A DNA stretch of 42,913 nt, from positions 1 through 42,913 of the forward strand of contig CAMDPE010000002.1 in assembly GCA_945903795.1 (NCBI GenBank), in the 5' to 3' direction. Numbering within the stretch: the stretch's first letter is position 1; every line of letters starts with the position of its first letter. The DNA comes from Lutibacter flavus (GTDB taxonomy: Bacteria; Bacteroidota; Bacteroidia; Flavobacteriales; Flavobacteriaceae). The translations under genes and the position numbers were made by a program. Positions 1 to 8,121 of this stretch are shown piece after piece. A model generated the notes under the pieces. It saw only the letters and a program-made list of their open reading frames with translations, made no database searches and was not told the origin of the DNA.

Positions 1-518
1 TTACACTTGTTATTTTTTAAAAAATCGGCAACATTTATATAAATTGTAGGATAGGAAATATGGCTGATTTCAAGTACTTTATTAGCCTCTGCAAGATCAA
101 TTTTGAAATAACCATTGCTGTTTGATTCTTTATTTATGTTGGTATTTAAAACTGAAATAAAAGCCCCTTCAACTGGTTGCATGCTATTAAAATCAAGTAA
201 ATATCCACAAATTATCCCTGCTTCATTTTGGCTGCTGATTAAAATATTTGTTTTTGTTGAAAAGGTAAAAGTTAAAGGCGTGTTTTTTTCTAAATAATTG
301 AGGGTTTCCTCTAAGTTTAAATTTTCAGGATAAGGAGCGATTTTTACACCTTCAATCACTTTATTTGCATACGTAAAAGTAATTTTGAACTGTTTTTCAG
401 CAACTGCCAAAATTTCAAAAAGAGGTTTTGCTTCTTTATTAAACTGTTGGGAATAGTTAAAAGTTGTATAAAGAAAGCAAGTTAAAATCAATAAAAATTT
501 TGGTCCGTTGATTTTCAT
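1..518 (-). CDS. TonB-dependent receptor with N-terminal STN domain, partial
   Basis: This frame is absent from the ORF track because it runs off the left edge; about 172 residues are visible. It starts with ATG at 518 and has a hydrophobic signal peptide (FLLILTCFLYTTF, ending near YSQ). A short STN-like region follows (about residues 30-85, ITFTYANKVIEG). Next comes a carboxypeptidase-like regulatory beta-sandwich (about 95-165, starting near IICGYLLDF and containing SNGYFKIDL). In this family the plug and outer-membrane barrel follow, here outside the window. The start lies 2 nt after the FecR stop, so the two genes are almost certainly co-transcribed. The STN domain is the part that passes a ligand signal to FecR. 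The substrate cannot be told from this piece. Confidence 0.8.
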   Translation of the reverse strand, partial: MKINGPKFLLILTCFLYTTFNYSQQFNKEAKPLFEILAVAEKQFKITFTYANKVIEGVKIAPYPENLNLEETLNYLEKNTPLTFTFSTKTNILISSQNEAGIICGYLLDFNSMQPVEGAFISVLNTNINKESNSNGYFKIDLAEANKVLEISHISYPTIYINVADFLKNNKC

Positions 519-520
519 TT

Positions 521-1420
521 TTATTGTAAACGTACTTTTTTATCACTTATTTTATTGTATTTTAAATTAAGGGGAATACTAATGGCTTGCAAGGCCGTAT
601 CTAAATTTGTATGTGTAAAATTTCCTGTAAATAAACTTTCTGCATTTTTGGTATCATACACAACGGTAATGTTATATTGCCTTTCAATTTCCTGAACAAC
701 ATATTTGAAGGGCATGCTTTTAAAGCTGCTGCTATTTTCAATCCAAGAAGGATTTGTTTCGGTAATTTGTTCTAATTTGCTGGCAGAATTTAACACTTTA
801 AATGAACTTCCTGCCGGTACTTTTATGGTTTGTTTTTGGTAATTTGTGCTTACAATGCCTTCATAGCAATTAACTTCAAAATAATTTTCCCGAACAATTA
901 CATTAAATTTAGTTCCTAAAACTGTAACGGTTCCTAAGGCCGTATTTACAGTAAATTTAGCGCCTTTAAATACACTAAAATAAGCTTCACCTTTAAGATT
1001 TAAAATTTTGTTATTTTTCCAATTTTTTGGTTTAAAGGTAATTTCAGAATCGGCATTTAAGTGAACATTTGAATTGTCGGGCAAATCAAAACTAATTTTT
1101 TCTGCAAATTGGGTTGAATAATTTTCTTCTTTGTTTGAAATAAAATAGTAAGAAACAACAATAATTGCCAACACAGCGGCAACTTTGAAAAAGGAATTTA
1201 TAATATAAAGTTTTCCTCCTTTTGGCTTGTTGCGCTTTAATTTAATTTTTTCAAGACCTTGCTCAGCATTAAATTCGGGTATTTCAAGTTGATTTGTTGC
1301 TGAAATTATTTTCTTATAGGCAGTTATTTCTTCGCTACTTAAATGGTTTTTAAGTTCTTCCTCAGTAATTTCATGGTTAAGCCATTTAGATAAAAAATAA
1401 TTTTGTTCCATAGTTTTCAT
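521..1420 (-). CDS. FecR-family anti-sigma factor
   Basis: This is a membrane-anchored anti-sigma regulator that holds an ECF sigma factor until the partner TonB receptor signals. An N-terminal cytoplasmic region (about 1-75) precedes one membrane segment (about 78-96, VAAVLAIIVVSYYFI). A periplasmic FecR domain follows (about 105-210; ISFDLPDNSNVHLNADS and GEAYFSV are typical). The C-terminal module (about 225-299, FKYVVQEIERQYNI and LDTALQAI) matches the DUF4974 domain common in Bacteroidota FecR proteins. The length of 299 aa is usual. The gene sits 45 nt downstream of the sigma gene and 2 nt upstream of the receptor gene, the classical order of the trio. Confidence 0.92.
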   Translation of the reverse strand: MKTMEQNYFLSKWLNHEITEEELKNHLSSEEITAYKKIISATNQLEIPEFNAEQGLEKIKLKRNKPKGGKLYIINSFFKVAAVLAIIVVSYYFISNKEENYSTQFAEKISFDLPDNSNVHLNADSEITFKPKNWKNNKILNLKGEAYFSVFKGAKFTVNTALGTVTVLGTKFNVIVRENYFEVNCYEGIVSTNYQKQTIKVPAGSSFKVLNSASKLEQITETNPSWIENSSSFKSMPFKYVVQEIERQYNITVVYDTKNAESLFTGNFTHTNLDTALQAISIPLNLKYNKISDKKVRLQ

Positions 1421-1465
1421 TATAGCTTAGTAACAGTTAAAGAGTGTTTTACCCTACTAAATAAG

Positions 1466-1981
1466 TTATATATTATCAATCTCTTTTCTAAGGTTCAACA
1501 GCGCGTTGTGAATTCTTTTCTCTACAGCTTTTACCGTTATTCCCAAAATTTCCGCTATTTCCTTGTATTTTTTTCCATCAATTCTGTTCATTAAAAAGGC
1601 AATTCTTTGTGCTTCCGAAAGGTTTCCCAATGCGTTTTGTAATTTGGCGCTAAATTCTTTTTCTTCCATTAAAAACTCGGGCGATTCATTGGTGTAATTT
1701 TTAACAGGTATTTTTCTAAAATTTAAAACTACTTTATTTTTTGAGTATTCATTTAAAAATAAATTATTGGCAATAGTAAATAGATATGATTTGCCCTTCC
1801 CTGGAATTACTTTTTGACAATTTTCCCAAAATTTTAAAAAAGCTTCCTGAACAATATCTCCTGCCAATTCAAAATTTCCACATTTATAAAAAATATAATT
1901 GTTGAGCAGTTTAGAATGGTCAAGAAAAAAATCACTAAAATTTTTCTCGTTACAAAAGCCTGTTTTATTTTTAATATGCAT
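1466..1981 (-). CDS. ECF-family RNA polymerase sigma factor
   Basis: This is a sigma-70 family sigma factor of the extracytoplasmic-function group. Region 2 is visible at about residues 20-85 (AGDIVQEAFLKFWENC), and the helix-turn-helix region 4 at about 115-168 (LSEAQRIAFLMN, YKEIAEILGITVKAVEKRIH). At 171 aa it has the usual size. It is the first gene of a minus-strand trio with the FecR anti-sigma factor and TonB receptor, so it probably drives that operon on ligand sensing. No exact TAnnTTTG box was found ahead of it; the nearest resemblance, TATCTTTA, is weak. It is divergent from the lipoprotein gene at 2109. Confidence 0.93.
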   Translation of the reverse strand: MHIKNKTGFCNEKNFSDFFLDHSKLLNNYIFYKCGNFELAGDIVQEAFLKFWENCQKVIPGKGKSYLFTIANNLFLNEYSKNKVVLNFRKIPVKNYTNESPEFLMEEKEFSAKLQNALGNLSEAQRIAFLMNRIDGKKYKEIAEILGITVKAVEKRIHNALLNLRKEIDNI

Positions 1982-2042
1982 AAAATTTAAGGAGTCTTTT
2001 CAAATTTCTGGGTAAAGATAATTTTTTTTAAAATAAGTAGGG

Positions 2043-2050
2043 TATTTTTG
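2043..2050 (+). promoter_or_regulatory. Putative -7 box TATTTTTG
   Basis: The octamer matches the Bacteroidota TAnnTTTG -7 consensus and lies 58 nt before the ATG at 2109. No clear -33 TTG was seen. The intergenic region is shared with the divergent sigma-factor gene. Confidence 0.4.
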
Positions 2051-2108
2051 TTCTAAACTGTTACAACCATAGTATATAAAGTGGTAAAAAGATGAAAAAG
2101 TTAAATCC

Positions 2109-3515
2109 ATGATATTTAAAAGGACCTTTTTTTTATTGGTAATAATTTTAGTTGGTTTTATTTCTTGCCAACAAGAAATTTCTGAAATAATTCAGCCATC
2201 TCAAAGCGAAGTTTTAAAACCAAATACGGCAGAAACTTCTCTTATTAAAAATGTAGTAGCCAAAGACGGGTCAAAAGATAATATTATTGACAATGCAAGT
2301 TGCATCAGCATTCAGCTTCCGATTACTGTGGTGGTTAACGGAATAACGGTGGTGGCAACTTCTGAAGCTGATTATGATATTATAGAAGCGATTTTAGATA
2401 AGTTTGATGGCGATATTGACCAGCTTGAAATTGTATTTCCAATTGTCATTATTTTGAATGATTTTTCGCAAGTGGCGGTTAATAATTTTGCGGAACTGGC
2501 AGTTTTTGTAAATGTATGTGGCGTTGAAAATAAAATAGATGATGATATAGAATGTGTTGATTTTAAGTATCCTATTTCATTTTCAGTTTTTGACTCTGAC
2601 AATCAATTAGCCGAAACGATAACTATTGAAAACGATGAACAATTTTATAATTTAATTGACTTACTTGAGTCAAATCTTATTGTTGAAATTAATTTTCCTG
2701 TAACGATGCTTCTTTACGATGCATCAGAAAAAATAATCAATGATATGGGCACGTTAAAAATTGTCATTGAAGATGCTAAAAATTTGTGTGATGAAGACGA
2801 TAACAATGATTATAATGATGATGATATTAATTGCACAATCTGTTCCGAGCAACAAATTTCAAATATGCTGGTAACTTGCAGTTGGAGTGTTGATGAACTA
2901 AAAATTAATGATGAAGAACGCACGGAGCAATATTCCGACTATTTATTTACCTTTTTAAAAGATGGCACTGTTAAAGCCAATAATAATGGAAACATAAAAA
3001 ACGGTACTTGGATTATTGAGAGTGCTGCGAATGGCATTTTGGTGAAAATTAATTTTAGTGACTTGCCTGATTTCTCATTTAATTGGGTGCTCAACGAAAT
3101 TGAAGACGACTATGAAATTAATTTGGAATTTGGAGAAAACAAACTTGAGCTGAAGAAAAGATGCATTGATGGCGAATTGGAGCTTACCAGTATTTTAAAT
3201 GAAGGTTTTTGGCGTGTGTCCAGTTTTAATGATAAAGGAGTAAACAGAACGAACGATTATGCTGATTTTGTTTTAGACTTTAAAGACGATTTTTCACTAT
3301 CAGCAACCCAAGGAACCACTGTAATTTATGGAACTTGGAATCCGCAATATGATGGTGGAACTGTTGCGCTTGAATTAGAATTTGAAGAAATAATTCCTTT
3401 TAAAAAATTAAATGAAGATTGGAATATTATTGACCTTAAAAATAATAGGGTTGAAATTAAACATATTGACAGTGAAACTTTGGCCATAAGTATTTTGGTT
3501 TTTGAACGTATTTAA
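2109..3515 (+). CDS. Acidic lipoprotein built from two pairs of internal repeats
   Basis: I do not recognise a named family. The N-terminus is a lipoprotein signal (FFLLVIILVGFISC, lipid Cys at residue 20). Two related segments follow. One, at about 65-140, begins CISIQLPITVVVNG and contains LEIVFPIVIILND. The other, at about 148-228, begins CVDFKYPISFSVFD and contains IVEINFPVTMLLYD. A very acidic linker (DEDDNNDYNDDD, about 232-243) might bind calcium, but that is a guess. Two lipocalin-like modules end the protein: WSVDELKIN...NGTWIIE at about 257-350 and WRVSSFNDKG...GTWNPQ at about 368-465. Both have the pattern 'W.V..., Y.DF.F.F...G, GTW'. The ATG at 2109 is the start that gives a full signal peptide. 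The protein is probably anchored in the outer membrane or exposed on the surface. Confidence 0.75.
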   Translation: MIFKRTFFLLVIILVGFISCQQEISEIIQPSQSEVLKPNTAETSLIKNVVAKDGSKDNIIDNASCISIQLPITVVVNGITVVATSEADYDIIEAILDKFDGDIDQLEIVFPIVIILNDFSQVAVNNFAELAVFVNVCGVENKIDDDIECVDFKYPISFSVFDSDNQLAETITIENDEQFYNLIDLLESNLIVEINFPVTMLLYDASEKIINDMGTLKIVIEDAKNLCDEDDNNDYNDDDINCTICSEQQISNMLVTCSWSVDELKINDEERTEQYSDYLFTFLKDGTVKANNNGNIKNGTWIIESAANGILVKINFSDLPDFSFNWVLNEIEDDYEINLEFGENKLELKKRCIDGELELTSILNEGFWRVSSFNDKGVNRTNDYADFVLDFKDDFSLSATQGTTVIYGTWNPQYDGGTVALELEFEEIIPFKKLNEDWNIIDLKNNRVEIKHIDSETLAISILVFERI

Positions 3516-3545
3516 ATAAATCCCAATAAGTTAGCCCCAGAAAAG

Positions 3546-3576
3546 GCCGCACAAATATATTGTGCGGCTTTTTTAT
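3546..3576 (+). terminator. Intrinsic terminator
   Basis: A perfect 9 bp stem (GCCGCACAA / TTGTGCGGC) with a 5 nt loop is followed by TTTTTTATTT. It begins 31 nt after the stop of the lipoprotein gene ending at 3515. Confidence 0.88.
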
Positions 3577-3592
3577 TTAATGCCGATTTTAA

Positions 3593-3612
3593 CAAAATAC
3601 ACAGTATTTTGC
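3593..3612. other. Perfect 8 bp dyad in intergenic DNA
   Basis: CAAAATAC and GTATTTTG face each other across a CACA loop. There is no T-run, so it is not an obvious terminator. It could be an operator or chance. The rest of 3577-3780 holds a TATATTTG octamer at 3684-3691 that may serve the next gene, and nothing else recognisable. Confidence 0.3.
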
Positions 3613-3780
3613 TAATCAAAAACCAGTGATCTACAGGCGCTCTTGGCTCGCCAAACTTTAGGTAATATTTAGCCATAAAATATTATATTTGAAGAAATAA
3701 TATTTTTTCAGACAAATTGCTTTTTCTGAAATTAAATGTAAATTGTAACAGTTTTCCAAACTTAAAAATTTCTTCAAAAA

Positions 3781-4161
3781 ATGATCATTTTTAAAAAGTC
3801 TTACAGCCAAAATTTTAATAAAATTTTAGGATTATTTTTAGTTTTTTTGCTACTGCAAAGTTGCAATACTTACAAAAAATCGACTAATTTAGAGCAGGCT
3901 TCCCTGGCTGAGCAAAAAGGATATGTAAAAGTGACCATGGTAAATGGCGATGAATTCATTTATGAATCCATTGAGTTTACCAATGAGAATTACTACGGCA
4001 TAAAAACGGTAAACGGCGTAAAAACCAAAACGGTACTTTTAAAAGAGGACGTTTTGAAAGTGGAAAGGCAAAATAAAAAATCAGCAGGTTTTTTAAGTGT
4101 TGTTGGAGTTGCCGTAGGCGTTGTCTCAATTATATTGGCGGTTCTTATGTTTGGCGGCTAA
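3781..4161 (+). CDS. Small lipoprotein with C-terminal membrane segment
   Basis: The protein has 126 aa. It has an N-terminal signal with a lipobox (FLLLQSC, Cys about residue 28). The polar middle (about 48-92) looks like a small beta-rich domain (VKVTMVNGDEFIYESIEF, YYGIKTVNGVKTKTVLL). The C-terminus is a strongly hydrophobic glycine/valine segment (about 101-124, FLSVVGVAVGVVSIILAVLMFG). A lipid anchor plus a terminal membrane helix is uncommon. The middle resembles small Bacteroidota envelope proteins with a K/R-rich 'I.V.L.DG....' strand pattern, but I assign no function. It lies alone between a terminator and the kinase operon. Confidence 0.7.
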   Translation: MIIFKKSYSQNFNKILGLFLVFLLLQSCNTYKKSTNLEQASLAEQKGYVKVTMVNGDEFIYESIEFTNENYYGIKTVNGVKTKTVLLKEDVLKVERQNKKSAGFLSVVGVAVGVVSIILAVLMFGG

Positions 4162-4242
4162 GCTGAGGTTATTCGCAAAATTGTATTTGTATTTATTTTT
4201 TATTGAATGTTTTATTTAATTATATTTACAAGTGTTTATTAT

Positions 4243-4250
4243 TAATTTTG
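4243..4250 (+). promoter_or_regulatory. Putative -7 box TAATTTTG for the kinase-EPS operon
   Basis: An exact match to TAnnTTTG lies 43 nt before the TTG start at 4294. The same octamer precedes nuoA, the ferredoxin gene, the GH1 gene and dusB. No convincing -33 element was seen. Confidence 0.45.
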
Positions 4251-4293
4251 CTCTAACCAAAAATACAAAATACAGTTTCAAATAAAATACCTA

Positions 4294-6624
4294 TTGAAAA
4301 AAAATACAGAAATTGAAAAATTAAAACTTTCCGAATCATTGCTGAATGAAGTTAATTTAATAATTATTTCTTGCGATGAAAACGGCTGTATTACCTATGT
4401 TTCTCCAGCTACAGAACAAATAATTGGCTATAAAGTAGACCAGCTTTTAGGAGAAAATTGGTGGGATTTAACTTTTTTTTCAAAAGAAGAGTCTCAATTA
4501 TGTAAAGAAAAGGTTTTGGCATTAATCTCCGGTAAAATAAAGGTAAATCCTAAACCTTACGATCGGCAACTGCGCTGTGAGAATGGCAGGATGAAATGGA
4601 TTGAATGGCGCGATTCACTTGGCGCAAATGGTGTCTACGTTTCTGTTGGTGTTGACATTACAGAATGGAAAAAAACAGAGGAATTCAAAATTCAATCCGA
4701 AACCATTTTAAATAGCGTGGAATCTATGTTAATGGTTAGTGACAAAGAAGGAAATATAATCTACGCATCTCCTTCTGTTGAAAAAATGCTTGGCTATCCC
4801 GTAAAAGATATTTTGGGCGATAAATGGTGGAAACTAACCTATGAAAACCAGCAAGAAGCGCAACAAGTAAAAAACGCCATTTATAATTTTGTTTTCTTAA
4901 ATAAAAAGGACTTTACCGATATTACCAAGCGAAAAATAAAGACTGCAAATGGCGATTATAAATGGATTGAGTGGCAGTTGTCAAAAGGCGTTAACGGAAG
5001 CTATATCTCAATTGGAACGGATATAACCCAAAGAATTTCTACAGAGCTTGAATTAAAGAAAGCAAAGGACTTGGCTGAGGAATCTTTAAAAGTTAAAAAT
5101 GAATTTTTGGCAAATATGAGCCACGAAATTAGAACTCCCCTAAATGCAGTCATCGGATTTACGGATTTATTGCTAGAGACTCAACTAAATACCGAACAAA
5201 GATCGCATTTGGAAACAATGCGAAATTCAGGCGAAATTTTGCTTTCCTTGATTAATAATGTACTCGACCTTTCTAAGCTGGAATCTGAAAAGCTTAAAAT
5301 AGAAGAAATTCCATTCAACTTGCACAAGTCTTTTAATACGGTTTTAAAATTAATGAAGTTAAGAGCCGATGAAAAAGGGATTTTTTTAGATCTTAAAATT
5401 GAGCCAAATGTGCCAATTCACATTATTGGTGATCCAACCAGAGTAGAACAAATTTTGCTGAATTTAATAGGAAATGCCGTTAAATTCACCAATAAAGGAT
5501 CGGTGCAAGTTACACTAAAACAACTAAATGAAACAGATGACACTTCTGAAATTTATTTTGAAGTAAGGGATACGGGAATCGGAATTGTTTCCAACAAAAT
5601 TAATACAGTTTTTGGCGCATTTTCTCAAGCAAAGAGTGATACTTCAAGAATTTATGGTGGCACAGGATTGGGTCTTACCATTGTTAAAAAATTGGTTGGC
5701 TTGTTAAACGGATCAATCAAAGTTGAAAGTAAATTTGGAGAAGGTAGCGTGTTTAAAATAACTCTGCCATTAAAAAAAGATTTAGTAAATGCCAATACAG
5801 CTGAGGTTGAGCCAGAGTTTTTAATGAATGAACCTTTGGAACTTTCTATTTTATTGGTAGAAGACAATAAAACAAACCAATTGTTGGCGAAAACTAGGTT
5901 AGAAAGGTGGAAATGTAAAGTTGATATTGCGAATAATGGAATTGAAGGCGTTAAAAAAGTTCAAAAAAACATGTACGACCTTATTTTGATGGACATTCAA
6001 ATGCCAGTGATGGATGGCTATGAGGCTTCTAAAATTATTAAGAATGACATTTCTAAAAAAGCTGCCCAAATTCCAATTATTGCGATGACAGCTTACGCCA
6101 CCAATGCCGATATTAGCCGTGCCAAATCTTCAGGGATGGACGATTATATCTTTAAACCTTTTAAACCTAAGGAACTCTATAATATTTTGGAGAAATACGG
6201 GAAGCCTTCCAAAGAAAGGAATTTAAAGTATCTCAAGGATTCAAATGGCGATACTGAAACAAAATCAGATAAAAAATATATCGACCTTAAATTTTTACAC
6301 GAAGAAACACAAGAGGAAAGCTCTATATTAATATTGTTGATAGAATCATTTCTTAAAGATCTTGAAGATTTTTTTAAAGTCGTTAATAAAGAATATAAAA
6401 ATAAAAATTGGGTGGTGTTATATGAAGCAACCCATAAAATTAAACCAAGCATTACCATGTTTGGAATCTCAGAAATGGGACCAATTATACATTTATTGAC
6501 AAATAAATTTAGGGAAGAGAAAGATCTGGATGACGTTGGAGCACTTCTTAACTCCTGCAAAGAGATTTATAAGTTTGTAAAAGAAGAATTATTAGTTGAA
6601 TTAAAATTATTGAAAAATGAGTGA
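4294..6624 (+). CDS. Hybrid sensor histidine kinase: PAS-PAS-HisKA-HATPase-REC-Hpt
   Basis: This is a 776 aa phosphorelay kinase with no membrane segment, so it is probably cytosolic. Two PAS domains (about 12-125 and 132-250) are clear tandem duplicates: both carry a WW pair in helix context and end KWIEW...DIT. The HisKA box NMSHEIRTPLN gives phospho-acceptor His277. The ATPase N box (NAVKFT), D box (DTGIGI) and G box (GGTGLGLTI) all follow. The REC domain (about 520-635) has phospho-acceptor Asp567 in LMDIQMPVMDG. The Hpt domain (about 665-770) has His714 in ATHKIKPS. The start is TTG at 4294; the frame is open further upstream but no better start is visible. The gene overlaps the next by 8 nt. 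The protein therefore contains every station of a His-Asp-His relay and needs only a final receiver, which the next gene supplies. Confidence 0.93.
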   Translation: MKKNTEIEKLKLSESLLNEVNLIIISCDENGCITYVSPATEQIIGYKVDQLLGENWWDLTFFSKEESQLCKEKVLALISGKIKVNPKPYDRQLRCENGRMKWIEWRDSLGANGVYVSVGVDITEWKKTEEFKIQSETILNSVESMLMVSDKEGNIIYASPSVEKMLGYPVKDILGDKWWKLTYENQQEAQQVKNAIYNFVFLNKKDFTDITKRKIKTANGDYKWIEWQLSKGVNGSYISIGTDITQRISTELELKKAKDLAEESLKVKNEFLANMSHEIRTPLNAVIGFTDLLLETQLNTEQRSHLETMRNSGEILLSLINNVLDLSKLESEKLKIEEIPFNLHKSFNTVLKLMKLRADEKGIFLDLKIEPNVPIHIIGDPTRVEQILLNLIGNAVKFTNKGSVQVTLKQLNETDDTSEIYFEVRDTGIGIVSNKINTVFGAFSQAKSDTSRIYGGTGLGLTIVKKLVGLLNGSIKVESKFGEGSVFKITLPLKKDLVNANTAEVEPEFLMNEPLELSILLVEDNKTNQLLAKTRLERWKCKVDIANNGIEGVKKVQKNMYDLILMDIQMPVMDGYEASKIIKNDISKKAAQIPIIAMTAYATNADISRAKSSGMDDYIFKPFKPKELYNILEKYGKPSKERNLKYLKDSNGDTETKSDKKYIDLKFLHEETQEESSILILLIESFLKDLEDFFKVVNKEYKNKNWVVLYEATHKIKPSITMFGISEMGPIIHLLTNKFREEKDLDDVGALLNSCKEIYKFVKEELLVELKLLKNE

Positions 6625-6985
6625 TGTTAGAAAAATTGTTTTAGCAGAAGACAATTCTACACTTTCATTATTGTTGAAGTTTAGATTGGAAAAAGAAGGC
6701 TATAATCTACTTATTGCTGCAGATGGCAAACAGGCTATTGAATTGATAGAGCAACACGATCCCGAACTTATTTTGACTGACATTATGATGCCATTTATTA
6801 GTGGACTGGAAGTAATTAGCCATGTGCGCAACAAATTAAACAAGCAAACCCCAATTATTGTTTTTTCGGCAGCAGGTCAGGAAGAAATGGTACTCAAAGC
6901 CTTTAATTTAGGCGCTAACGATTTTATGGGAAAACCTTTTAGCCCCAATGAATTGGTGATTCGAGTGAAAAGATTGTTGCGTTAA
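6617..6985 (+). CDS. Single-domain response regulator (REC only)
   Basis: This is a 122 aa stand-alone receiver domain. The acidic pocket is Glu11/Asp12 (LAEDNS), the phospho-acceptor is Asp55 (LTDIMMP), and the conserved Ser/Thr and Lys appear in FSAAG and GKPFSP. No output domain is attached. It overlaps the kinase gene by 8 nt, which suggests translational coupling and partnership with the Hpt domain. With no DNA-binding part, it most likely acts by protein contact, as CheY or Spo0F do. The targets could be the HEAT-like protein or the synthase encoded just downstream (inference). Confidence 0.93.
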   Translation: MSDVRKIVLAEDNSTLSLLLKFRLEKEGYNLLIAADGKQAIELIEQHDPELILTDIMMPFISGLEVISHVRNKLNKQTPIIVFSAAGQEEMVLKAFNLGANDFMGKPFSPNELVIRVKRLLR

Positions 6986-7014
6986 TCGTTTAATTAAAAA
7001 CTGAGGCAACCACC

Positions 7015-8043
7015 ATGGAAATTTATCAAAACTTAATTGAATATTTTGAAAATACACCAACCATTATTCAAGTGGTTTGGATAATGAGTTGTGTTTTTTT
7101 TGCTTCCATAGTCATCTTAACAATTTACCTAAAATTTTTGAGAAGTCATTTAAGAAAAAATGAAATGACGGTGGCCGAATATCAAAAAGAATATGAATCA
7201 GATCTCATAGCTTACTTATATTCGGGCAATGAAGAAGAAGAAATTAGCACGGAACAACAAATAATTATTGATAAATTGAAAAATTGTTCTGCCGATAAAT
7301 TCAAAAGGAGAATTATCGTTTCTACATTATTAAGGTTAAGAAATGAAATATCAGGAGAAATGGCTGAGTCTATTCAAAAACTTTATTTTCAAACCAAACT
7401 TGTAGATTATGCATTGGCTCGATTAAAAAGTAAAAAATGGCACATAATAGCTACAGCAATTAGAGAACTTAGGCAATTACAAGTAAAGGAAGTTTATGAT
7501 GAGGTTATCGCTTTTGTAATTCATCCTAAAAAGGAAATACAAAAGGAAGTGCAGCTTTACCTTGTTACATTATTTAATTTTAAGGGGCTCGAGTTTTTGA
7601 ATATTATAGAAACACCACTTTCAGAGTGGAATCAGATTCAGTTGTTAGAAGTGCTTCAGCGGTTTGATGATCAGGAACTGCCAGAAATAACTCCTTGGTT
7701 GAGGTCAACAAATGATTCTGTTGTAATTTTTGCTTTAAAACTGGCTAAAATTTATAATCAGTTTGAAGTGAAAGACACTTTGTTGGAGTTGTTGTCACAT
7801 CAAAATAAAAATATAAGAATTGATGCAATTAATGTTCTAGCCCAGTTACAGGTTATTGAGGCGAAAAATATTTTAAAAAGTAAATTCAATGATCTAAGTA
7901 AGGAAGAGCAGTATGCCTTTTTAAAACTGCTTGAAAATTTATATGAAATAAGTGACGAAGCATTTTTGCTGGAGAATATAATTAATGAGGACTTCGAAAT
8001 AAAGTTTGCAACGCTTAAAATTTTAAAAACTCTTAGATGTTGA
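7015..8043 (+). CDS. Membrane-anchored HEAT-like repeat protein
   Basis: This is a 342 aa protein with one N-terminal membrane segment (about 20-42, VVWIMSCVFFASIVILTIYLKFL). A long alpha-helical region fills the rest. The cytoplasmic part shows repeating helix pairs of HEAT/ARM type, for example LARLKSKKWHIIATAIRELRQ (about 133-153) and LLELLSHQNKNIRIDAINVLAQL (about 256-278). Such repeats are scaffolds for protein contact. No catalytic motif is visible. It sits 29 nt after the receiver gene and 78 nt before the GT2 synthase, within one operon. I infer an adaptor that couples phosphorylated receiver to the membrane synthase. The family has no name that I can give. Confidence 0.75.
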   Translation: MEIYQNLIEYFENTPTIIQVVWIMSCVFFASIVILTIYLKFLRSHLRKNEMTVAEYQKEYESDLIAYLYSGNEEEEISTEQQIIIDKLKNCSADKFKRRIIVSTLLRLRNEISGEMAESIQKLYFQTKLVDYALARLKSKKWHIIATAIRELRQLQVKEVYDEVIAFVIHPKKEIQKEVQLYLVTLFNFKGLEFLNIIETPLSEWNQIQLLEVLQRFDDQELPEITPWLRSTNDSVVIFALKLAKIYNQFEVKDTLLELLSHQNKNIRIDAINVLAQLQVIEAKNILKSKFNDLSKEEQYAFLKLLENLYEISDEAFLLENIINEDFEIKFATLKILKTLRC

Positions 8044-8121
8044 AAAATTTAAAACGTTAAAAACTAAATCAGCAGATCCAGCATACGTTAAAATATTTAA
8101 TTTTTTAGAAATTGGCCAAGT

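Noticed and set aside
115-297. 60 aa plus-strand ORF
   Set aside because: It is antisense to the STN/regulatory domain of the partial TonB receptor.
3644-3655. Short palindrome TTGGC-TC-GCCAA
   Set aside because: It has 5 bp arms and a 2 nt loop, no T-run and no second copy, so it is too weak to call.
6177-6560. 127 aa minus-strand ORF
   Set aside because: It is antisense to the REC-Hpt part of the hybrid kinase and has no recognisable features.
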